DNA of 38,523 nt from Limosilactobacillus ingluviei DSM 15946 (lineage in GTDB: Bacteria > Bacillota > Bacilli > Lactobacillales > Lactobacillaceae), in assembly GCF_001435775.1 (NCBI RefSeq), contig NZ_AZFK01000020.1:1-38523 (forward strand). The letters are read 5' to 3'. Positions 32,521 through 38,523 of the stretch are shown here, piece by piece. A program made the position numbers and the translations under genes. Position 1 is the stretch's first letter, and every line of letters begins with the position of its first letter. Below the pieces are notes generated by a model. It ran no database searches. It was not told the origin of the DNA and saw nothing but the letters and a program-made list of their open reading frames with translations.

Positions 32521-34929
32521 TTACATAAAATATTGGGGATCCGGATCAATTACAAAGTGAAGCTGCCGGTCGCGCTGGATCTCATGTTGCAGCTCCGTCA
32601 ACAATTGGTGCAGGGCCGGATCATGCCGGTACTTGATCACAATCTGATAGTAATACTGATTTTTAATGCGCGCAATCGCCCGGGGCGTCGGGCCCAAGAC
32701 CACGGTCTCAGGCGCCAAATGCCCCTGCAAACGCCGGGCCAGCTGATGAATCACTTTGGCCGCCGCTTTTTCTTCGGGATGGGCCACCATCAAGCGCACC
32801 GTGTAAAAATACGGCGGGTACTGCGCTTGTTTTCGCAATTGCATTTCCGCACCAAAGAAGGCCTCATAATTGCCCGCCTGAGCCAGTTGGATCACGTAAT
32901 TATCGGGATTGTAAGTTTGAATAAAGACTTGTCCCGCTTTATCCGCCCGCCCGGCTCGGCCACTAACTTGAGCGAGCAGGTCAAAAGTCCGCTCACCGGC
33001 CCGAAAATCGGGTAAATCCAGGCCCGTGTCAGCATTCAACACCCCCACCAAGGTGACATTGGGGAAATCCAGCCCCTTAGCAATCATTTGCGTTCCCAAC
33101 AAAATATCTGCTTGGTGCTGGCCAAAGGCTTGTAAAAGTTTGGCATGCTGGCCTTTGCGCCGGGTTGTGTCCACATCCATCCGAATTACCCGGGCGGCTG
33201 GCAAACGGTGTTTTAGCTCCGCTTCCACTTTTTCCGTTCCCGTCCCATAATAGCGAATTTGGCGACTGGCACAATGGGGACACCGTTGCGGAATGGGGGC
33301 CTCAAAACCACAGTAGTGACACTTCATATTCTGCGTGGCCAAGTGTAAGGTCAAGGAGATATCACAGTTCGGGCACTTCAGCACATAGCCACAATCCCGA
33401 CACATCATAAACGAGGAGAAGCCACGCCGGTTTAACAACAGGATACTCTGCTCGCCCTTGGCCAAACGCGCTTGCACGGCCGCTAACAAGGCCCGGGAAA
33501 AGTTGCTTTCGCCCCCTTGGCGCGGTTCTTGGCGCATATCAACGACCGTTACCGGTGGCAGGGGTTGCTGATTAACCCGGTGGGTGAGGGTCAGCAAGTG
33601 ATAATTGCCGGTTTTGGCCCGGGCATAGCTCTCTAAGCTGGGGGTAGCTGATCCTAGCACCACGGCGGCGTGGTGGTATTGCGCGCGCCATTTGGCTACT
33701 TCGCGCGCATGATAGCGCGGCGCGTCCTCTTGTTTATAAGAATTTTCGTGTTCTTCATCAATCACAATCAGACCCAGCTTCGGCAAGGGGGCAAAAATGG
33801 CGGACCGGGTCCCCACCACTACTTGCACCTCCTGCCTTTGAATCCGCCGCCATTCGTCATACCGCTCGCCGTTTGAAAGCCCGGAGTGCAAAATGGCCAC
33901 TTGCTGCCCAAACCGGCCGCGAACCCGTTGCACCATCTGCGGCGTCAGGGCAATTTCTGGCACCAACATTAACGCGGTCTGGCCGTTAGCCAACGCCGCC
34001 GCCATCGCCCGCAAGTACACTTCCGTCTTGCCACTCCCGGTCACCCCTTTTAAGAGGAAGGTAGGGGCCGTGGGCGCTTGAATGCCCGCTTGGATCGCCG
34101 TGACAGCTGCCGTTTGTTCTGCGTTCAAGGTCACGGGCCGGTCCGCGCCTTTCGTTTGCCTCATCGGGGTCCGCAGCTGCTCTACCAGGCTCTTTTTCAA
34201 CCAGCCCCGTTGTTCCCCTAACCGAAACGTGGCCAAACTCAAGCCAGTTTGCTGTCGCGCAGCTTTTAGCGGTACTTTTTGTTCACCCAAGCCTTGCAAG
34301 TAGACCAACAAGCGTTGCTGAGCCTTGGCATTTTTGGGTACCGTGGCCAACAACTCCTCATAGGCCTCAAAATCCAACGTCGCTTGCAAAGCGGTCACCT
34401 GCTTGGCACGGGCTTGATCCTCAACGGCATACTCGATTTGGACCTTGCCGGCCCGCTTCAATTTCACCAGTTCATGCATCGCCGCCGGATCAGTCTGCAC
34501 CTGGGCCAAATCCAGGGTCGCCGCTTCGCCAAACAAGCTCTGCTGTAACTGCGGATCAAATTCATCAATCACCCGGACCAACCGCTTGGTCTTGGCCTTC
34601 AAAAGGTTAGGCAGCATGGTATACAGGCAGCTGATCCAAAAGGCATAGGTATGATCGGCCAGCCACTTGCTCAGCGCTAACATTTCTGGATTCAAAACCG
34701 GCGTCAAGTCCATCAGGGCCGTGAGCTCCTTAAGCGCTCCTTGGTAGGCGCTCTCTGTTTGTCCCGTGGCCACGACAAAGCCCTGGACTTCCCGGTGCCC
34801 CCGCCCAAAGGGGACAATTACTCGCATCCCCGCTTCAACTTGATTAGTTAACCGTTCGGGCACCAAGTAAGTATAGGGCCGGTTGGTCTGCATCGTTGGC
34901 ACATCGACAATTACTTGCACCGTTTGCAA
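32521..34929 (-). CDS. priA: Primosomal replication restart helicase PriA
   Basis: PriA recognises abandoned forks and reloads the replisome. The 802-residue protein has the N-terminal 3'-end-binding domain (1-105), winged helix, Walker A GVTGSGKTEVYL and DEEH (VIDEEHENSYKQED). Cys-rich zinc motifs CRDCGYVLKCPNC and CHYCGF...CPHC lie inside the helicase, which also has GTQMIAKGLDFPNV and QVSGRAGR. The start is TTG at 34929 behind a purine-rich AAGGGGGTGG. It lies 17 bases after coaBC, the classical gmk-rpoZ-coaBC-priA-fmt order. Confidence 0.97.
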   Translation of the reverse strand: MQTVQVIVDVPTMQTNRPYTYLVPERLTNQVEAGMRVIVPFGRGHREVQGFVVATGQTESAYQGALKELTALMDLTPVLNPEMLALSKWLADHTYAFWISCLYTMLPNLLKAKTKRLVRVIDEFDPQLQQSLFGEAATLDLAQVQTDPAAMHELVKLKRAGKVQIEYAVEDQARAKQVTALQATLDFEAYEELLATVPKNAKAQQRLLVYLQGLGEQKVPLKAARQQTGLSLATFRLGEQRGWLKKSLVEQLRTPMRQTKGADRPVTLNAEQTAAVTAIQAGIQAPTAPTFLLKGVTGSGKTEVYLRAMAAALANGQTALMLVPEIALTPQMVQRVRGRFGQQVAILHSGLSNGERYDEWRRIQRQEVQVVVGTRSAIFAPLPKLGLIVIDEEHENSYKQEDAPRYHAREVAKWRAQYHHAAVVLGSATPSLESYARAKTGNYHLLTLTHRVNQQPLPPVTVVDMRQEPRQGGESNFSRALLAAVQARLAKGEQSILLLNRRGFSSFMMCRDCGYVLKCPNCDISLTLHLATQNMKCHYCGFEAPIPQRCPHCASRQIRYYGTGTEKVEAELKHRLPAARVIRMDVDTTRRKGQHAKLLQAFGQHQADILLGTQMIAKGLDFPNVTLVGVLNADTGLDLPDFRAGERTFDLLAQVSGRAGRADKAGQVFIQTYNPDNYVIQLAQAGNYEAFFGAEMQLRKQAQYPPYFYTVRLMVAHPEEKAAAKVIHQLARRLQGHLAPETVVLGPTPRAIARIKNQYYYQIVIKYRHDPALHQLLTELQHEIQRDRQLHFVIDPDPQYFM

Positions 34930-34946
34930 ATTGCCACCCCCTTAAC

Positions 34947-36143
34947 TCACTTCGCCAAGCGCGCCGCTAATAGTGCTACCAGCCGGTGGCCGACTTCTTG
35001 TTTCGTTAACAGGGGCCAAGCTTGCGGCGCTTGGTCTGGGGTCAAAATCGTAACTTGATCGGTTGCGACACCAAACCCACTCCCCGCTTGGCTGACATCA
35101 TTGGCAACAATATAGTCAGCGTGTTTCTTCGCCAATTTTTCTTTGGCATGGGCCAATAGGTCATTAGTTTCGGCGGCAAAGCCCATTATTACCTGGGTCG
35201 TTTTTTTGGCCCCCAGCGTTGCTAAAATGTCGGGATTTTTCACCAATTGGACCGTGAATTCTTCCTGGCCAGCTTGTTTTTTAATCTTTTGGTCGCTAAC
35301 CGTCGCCGGGCGAAAGTCCGCCACGGCCGCCGCCATCACGACCGCATCGACCGTCGGAAACGCGGCCTGCGCCGCCGCCAACATTTCGGCCGTGGTGGTA
35401 ACTCGTTGCACCGTCAAACGGGGGTGGATGGGCAGGGCTACTTGAACCGAACCAGCAATTAAGGTGACCTTAGCCCCCGCCGCCAAAGCCGCCTTGACAA
35501 TTGCTACCCCCATTTTGCCAGACGAACGGTTCCCAATGTAGCGAACCGGATCCAGCGGTTCCCTCGTCCCACCAGCGGTCACTAGGAGGTGCCGGTTGGC
35601 TAACCGCGTTGACGCCGTCAAAAAGGTGGTGACCGCGGTCACAATCTCCGCTGGCTCCACCATCCGGCCCTTTCCGGCATATCCTTCGGCCAACATCCCC
35701 GTCGTGGGGGTCAAAATCTGTTTTCCATCCGCGGCTAATTGGGCTAAATTGCGCTGCGTCGCTGGATTCTCCCACATGTGGGTATTCATCGCCGGGGCAA
35801 CCATGATTGGGGCACTGGTCGCCAATAACGCGGCCGAAACCGCATCATCCGCGATCCCCTGGGCCATTTTGGCCAATAGATCCGCACTGGCCGGGACGAC
35901 TAAAGCTAAGTCGGTCCAATCAGCCCACTCAATGTGGGGCACCGGACCTTGGTCCCCTTGCCACAAGTCCACTAAGACCGGAGTATGGGTCAGGGCGTAG
36001 AAGGTCGTTGGACTGACAAATTTGGCGCCCGCCGCCGTTAGTCCGACCCGAACTTGATGACCAGCTTTTTGTAACTGGCGGACCACACTGACCGCTTTAA
36101 ACGCGGCGACACTGCCGCTGACATACACCGCAATTTTTGCCAT
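34947..36143 (-). CDS. coaBC: Bifunctional phosphopantothenoylcysteine decarboxylase/synthetase CoaBC
   Basis: CoaBC carries out two coenzyme A steps: CoaB joins phosphopantothenate to cysteine, and CoaC decarboxylates the product using FMN. The 398-residue protein has the flavoprotein half (1-185), with the active-site His in PHIEW and the PAMNTHMWENPATQRN motif, and the synthetase half (186-398), with LVTAGGTREPLDPVRYIGNRSSGKMG and VMAAAVADFRP. AAAGGTGTGG precedes the ATG at 36143. The 150 bases before it, down to rpoZ, hold no gene and no clear terminator. Confidence 0.97.
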   Translation of the reverse strand: MAKIAVYVSGSVAAFKAVSVVRQLQKAGHQVRVGLTAAGAKFVSPTTFYALTHTPVLVDLWQGDQGPVPHIEWADWTDLALVVPASADLLAKMAQGIADDAVSAALLATSAPIMVAPAMNTHMWENPATQRNLAQLAADGKQILTPTTGMLAEGYAGKGRMVEPAEIVTAVTTFLTASTRLANRHLLVTAGGTREPLDPVRYIGNRSSGKMGVAIVKAALAAGAKVTLIAGSVQVALPIHPRLTVQRVTTTAEMLAAAQAAFPTVDAVVMAAAVADFRPATVSDQKIKKQAGQEEFTVQLVKNPDILATLGAKKTTQVIMGFAAETNDLLAHAKEKLAKKHADYIVANDVSQAGSGFGVATDQVTILTPDQAPQAWPLLTKQEVGHRLVALLAARLAK

Positions 36144-36293
36144 TGCTGTTCCACACCTTTCTCATTACGCAAAAAGCGCCAACGAACCCGTAGCTTGCCA
36201 ACGACCATTTTTGAACCCAAGAACGGCCGCCCCAAAATCACCAGCTGTCAGCTTCGTCAGCGCCTTGATATTTAGTTATTACCGTCAAACGGG

Positions 36294-36569
36294 TTAGTCT
36301 TCATCCGGCGTACTTGGATTTTCATCAATTGAAACCAACCCCGCTTCAATTTCTTCCAAGGCCATCCCGACGGACTTCGTTGAATTGTAACGGTTCAATA
36401 ATAATGGCTTGTCCTGTTCCAAATCAACCGGTTTATCCGAGTTTTGGGCCCGATCTTTATCCGTGCGGTACTTATCAATTTCATGAGCCCGCTTGCTGGC
36501 CAACATAATCAATGAGTAACGGGAATCAACTTGCTTCAACAATTCATCGACTGAAGGGTACAGAATCAT
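36294..36569 (-). CDS. rpoZ: RNA polymerase omega subunit
   Basis: The omega subunit helps assembly and stability of RNA polymerase. The 91-residue protein shows the family core [18 protein letters not shown] and the later [15 protein letters not shown], with an acidic tail. The ATG overlaps the gmk stop as ATGA (4 bases), so translation is coupled. Length is a little above the minimal form, as in other lactobacilli. Confidence 0.95.
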   Translation of the reverse strand: MILYPSVDELLKQVDSRYSLIMLASKRAHEIDKYRTDKDRAQNSDKPVDLEQDKPLLLNRYNSTKSVGMALEEIEAGLVSIDENPSTPDED

Positions 36570-37186
36570 TTGTTTGAATCTCCTAACATTTCTAAGTAGT
36601 CTGGCATGACACGAGTTACCCGCAAACGTTCGCTGCGGATAATTTCTTTGATCTTTTCAACCGCGTTTGGCACTTCGTCGTTAACCACCGCGTAGTCATA
36701 GTTTTGCATCATTTCAATTTCTGAAAAGGCTTTGTGGATCCGCTTGTTAATGACTTCCATGCTGTCCGTGCCCCGGTGAATCAAGCGTTGCTTTAATTCC
36801 ATCAAATCCGGCGGCGTCAAGAAGATAAAGACCCCGTCCGGTCGCTTTGAACGAACTTGCATGGCCCCGTTGACTTCGATTTCCAAGAAGACATCCTTGC
36901 CGGCATCCAAAGTCTCATCAATGTATTTTAACGGGGTGCCGTAATAGTTGTCAACGTACTTGGCATACTCCAACATCTGCCCGGTTTGAATGTTGTTTTC
37001 AAATTCTTCCTTTGAAACAAAAAAGTAATCAACCCCATCTTTTTCGCCCGGGCGTGGTTGCCGAGTCGTCATTGAAATTGAGTACTGAAAATCATTACCT
37101 GGTTGGTCAAAAATTGCCTTCCGCACCGTTCCTTTCCCTACCCCCGAAGGACCGGAAAGGACAATCAACATTCCGCGCTTTGTCAT
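36566..37186 (-). CDS. gmk: Guanylate kinase
   Basis: Gmk phosphorylates GMP to GDP. The 206-residue P-loop kinase has [11 protein letters not shown] (9-19), the GMP-binding segment [19 protein letters not shown], and [25 protein letters not shown] split across the lid region. AGGAG lies before the ATG at 37186. It is the first gene of the long minus-strand run ending at rpe. The region upstream (37187-37373) is shared with a divergent gene. Confidence 0.97.
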   Translation of the reverse strand: MTKRGMLIVLSGPSGVGKGTVRKAIFDQPGNDFQYSISMTTRQPRPGEKDGVDYFFVSKEEFENNIQTGQMLEYAKYVDNYYGTPLKYIDETLDAGKDVFLEIEVNGAMQVRSKRPDGVFIFLTPPDLMELKQRLIHRGTDSMEVINKRIHKAFSEIEMMQNYDYAVVNDEVPNAVEKIKEIIRSERLRVTRVMPDYLEMLGDSNK

Positions 37187-37245
37187 GAATCACAAACTCC
37201 TAACCATATATGAACGTATTACTTTTTATTTTGCAATACTCTGGG

Positions 37246-37257
37246 CTTGAATTCAAG
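37246..37257. promoter_or_regulatory. 12-bp perfect palindrome upstream of gmk
   Basis: CTTGAATTCAAG lies in the divergent gap between gmk and the plus-strand 109-residue gene. TTGAAT within it could serve as a -35 element for gmk (17 bases before CAAAAT on the minus strand). It may be an operator, but no known regulator is matched. Confidence 0.3.
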
Positions 37258-37310
37258 TCCTTTATCAAGAAAGTCCCTGCCCGGCAACGAACCAAATTTT
37301 GAATCTCTGC

Positions 37311-37339
37311 TTGCAATTTTAAACAACCGTTCGTATAAT
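37311..37339 (+). promoter_or_regulatory. Sigma-A-type promoter of the 109-residue gene
   Basis: TTGCAA (37311-37316) and a perfect TATAAT (37334-37339) are separated by 17 bases. The transcript would start about 25 bases before the ATG at 37374. Confidence 0.85.
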
Positions 37340-37373
37340 TGAATTGCAAACGATAGTTCGGAGGTTGTAGAAA

Positions 37374-37703
37374 ATGCAAAAACTTAATCCCTCTTTTATC
37401 AATCACGGAACAGCTAAATTACTTACCCACCTTAAGCCCCTCTTTGAAGAACCCTTCTTCGAACAACAGCCCCCCGTCACCCTCCTGCCGGTCGAACCCC
37501 TTTTCCAACGCCAACTCTTTTTAAAAATGGCAATTGACCAGCAACGCGAAGTCTTTGTCCAGTTAATGCCCGCCACGGCAGCTGGCTATCCGATTAATGT
37601 CCGTGGGACCATCAAGGCTTTCGATGAGCAACGTTATCTGTTAACCCATCAAAACCAGACCTACTTTTTTACTATTCAACAACTTCGCTACATTGCCGGC
37701 TAA
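37374..37703 (+). CDS. Small hypothetical protein, possibly YolD-like
   Basis: I do not firmly recognise this 109-residue protein. It is preceded by a strong promoter and an SD (CGGAGG, about 9 bases before the ATG), so it is very probably expressed. The C-terminal half (VRGTIKAFDEQRYLLTHQNQTYFFTIQQLRYIAG, split as strand-turn-strand-strand) resembles the small beta domain of YolD-like proteins, which are often linked to the DNA-damage response. The N-terminal half is Pro/Phe/Leu-rich. No LexA-type operator was noticed. Orientation is divergent from gmk. Confidence 0.7.
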   Translation: MQKLNPSFINHGTAKLLTHLKPLFEEPFFEQQPPVTLLPVEPLFQRQLFLKMAIDQQREVFVQLMPATAAGYPINVRGTIKAFDEQRYLLTHQNQTYFFTIQQLRYIAG

Positions 37704-37707
37704 GCCC

Positions 37708-37736
37708 TTGTTCTGCCCTTCCTAAGCTCGTATAAT
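37708..37736 (+). promoter_or_regulatory. Sigma-A-type promoter of the DUF554 gene
   Basis: TTGTTC (37708-37713) and TATAAT (37731-37736) are separated by 17 bases. The promoter lies between the stop of the previous gene and the start at 37773. Confidence 0.75.
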
Positions 37737-37772
37737 TTTTAATATCAACTTTTTTGGGAAAGGGATCGAACT

Positions 37773-38456
37773 ATGTTTGGAACACTCGTGAACGTGGCCG
37801 CCATTTTAAGCGGCACCACCCTTGGTTGCTTATTAAAGCACGGTTTAAGCCAACGCTATGAACAAGCGCTCTTTGACGCGATGGGCCTCACCGCCCTGGG
37901 GATCGGGGTGCAATACATTGCCACCAATTTACCGCACAGTCACTATCCGGTTTTATTCATTGTCAGCCTGGCCCTAGGCGCCGTCAGCGGCACGGCCCTT
38001 CAAATCGACGAACGCTTTAACCGGGTGGTCGCGCACTTTGGCGCCGCCCGGGTTGGGCGGGGGATTGCGACTGGCTTATTGCTCTACTGCATTGGCGCGC
38101 TCTCCATCGTTGGCCCCGTGATGGCTGCGATTAAAAGTGACCAAACGATGCTGTTAACCAATGCCAGCCTGGATTTTGTCACTTCCATCGTCTTTGGGGC
38201 CAGCTTTGGGTGGGGAATGCTCGTCTGTGCGCCGGTCCTCTTTTTATGGCAAGGCGGGATTTTCTTAATTGCCCGTTACCTGTCGGCCAGCTTCTTTTCG
38301 GGCGCCTTAGTCACGGAATTAGCTGCGGTGGGGGGCTTTTTGATCCTCGCCTCCGGTTTGAGCATTTTAAAAATCAAAGCGATTAAAACCTTAAATCTGC
38401 TTCCCGCCCTCTTGATCCCGATCCTCTTTTTTATCGGGCAAATGCTGTTAAAATAA
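37773..38456 (+). CDS. DUF554 family membrane protein (YdfK/YqgA-like)
   Basis: The 227-residue polytopic protein has about six or seven hydrophobic helices. It starts with the family pattern GTLVNVAAILSGTTLGCLL and contains GLTALGIGVQY, YCIGALSIVGPV and the helix pair around FVTSIVFGASFGWGM, all typical of DUF554. The function of the family is unknown; a transport role has been suggested because of its compact repeat-like membrane fold. AAAGGGA precedes the ATG. It has its own promoter and a strong terminator. Confidence 0.9.
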   Translation: MFGTLVNVAAILSGTTLGCLLKHGLSQRYEQALFDAMGLTALGIGVQYIATNLPHSHYPVLFIVSLALGAVSGTALQIDERFNRVVAHFGAARVGRGIATGLLLYCIGALSIVGPVMAAIKSDQTMLLTNASLDFVTSIVFGASFGWGMLVCAPVLFLWQGGIFLIARYLSASFFSGALVTELAAVGGFLILASGLSILKIKAIKTLNLLPALLIPILFFIGQMLLK

Positions 38457-38481
38457 GCACCAAAAACGGTTCTACAATATT

Positions 38482-38523
38482 TGGTACTGATGGGAGTAAA
38501 ATCCTGTTAGTACCATTTTTATT
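38482..38523 (+). terminator. Terminator after the DUF554 gene
   Basis: A 14-bp stem (TGGTACTGATGGGA with TCCTGTTAGTACCA, three G-U pairs) with a GTAAAA loop is followed by TTTTTATT at the window edge. Confidence 0.85.

Noticed and set aside
36038-36241. 67-codon minus-strand frame between rpoZ and coaBC
   Set aside because: It mostly overlaps the coaBC start in another frame and has no good ribosome site.
37200-37406. 68-codon minus-strand frame over the gmk upstream region
   Set aside because: It runs antisense through a strong plus-strand promoter and the start of the 109-residue gene, with no supporting features.
1-38523. tRNA or rRNA genes, CRISPR arrays, complete insertion sequences
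   Set aside because: No cloverleaf-like sequences, regularly spaced repeats or intact transposase genes were recognised on either strand by eye. A tRNA scanner or repeat finder would settle this.

Overview
The window is chromosomal DNA from a low-GC Gram-positive bacterium of the Lactobacillaceae with a comparatively GC-rich genome. The lineage is inferred from gene order and protein character: gmk-rpoZ-coaBC-priA-fmt-rsmB-stp-pknB-rsgA-rpe-thiN, then rpmB, yloU/asp23-fakA-recG-plsX-acpP and rnc-smc-ftsY-ylxM-ffh. There are strong Shine-Dalgarno (SD) sequences and many TTG/GTG starts. I cannot name the species.

Layout, left to right. (1) 1-1530 is visibly AT-rich. It holds a membrane protein, a ParR-like plasmid-segregation DNA-binding protein and a broken gene, so it looks like the edge of an integrated plasmid or other mobile DNA. 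(2) 1535-3020 has a small unrecognised host-type gene, then hpt on the plus strand behind a PurBox-like palindrome, closed by a bidirectional terminator. (3) 3059-11323 is a six-gene minus-strand operon for a secreted polysaccharide. Its order (GH8-like hydrolase, GT-C-like membrane protein, degenerate deacetylase-like protein, family-2 glycosyltransferase, BcsB-like protein, degenerate GGDEF membrane protein) matches what I recall of the Listeria pssZ/pssA-E exopolysaccharide system. The GGDEF protein has lost its catalytic motif but keeps an RxxD inhibitory-site motif. The synthase has no PilZ domain, so this protein is the likely cyclic di-GMP sensor. No active diguanylate cyclase lies in the window. 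(4) 11459-37186 is a long minus-strand housekeeping block. (5) 37311-38523 has two plus-strand genes, each with a clear sigma-A-type promoter; the second is followed by a strong terminator.

The housekeeping block combines co-translational targeting (Ffh, FtsY, YlxM), chromosome organisation (Smc), RNA processing (Rnc), fatty-acid and phospholipid synthesis (AcpP, PlsX, FakA), restart and recombination (PriA, RecG), the Stp/PknB phosphatase-kinase pair, translation and ribosome factors (Fmt, RsmB, RsgA, RpmB) and cofactor or nucleotide enzymes (CoaBC, Gmk, ThiN, Rpe). Most genes are spaced by under 40 bases or overlap.

The most interesting points are the cyclic di-GMP-type exopolysaccharide operon and its divergent receptor, an interleaved (pseudoknot-capable) pair of inverted repeats in that operon's leader, a parS-like centromere site between priA and fmt, the plasmid-partition remnant at the left edge, and a three-codon minicistron overlapping the stp start. 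All calls are by eye; no database search was run.
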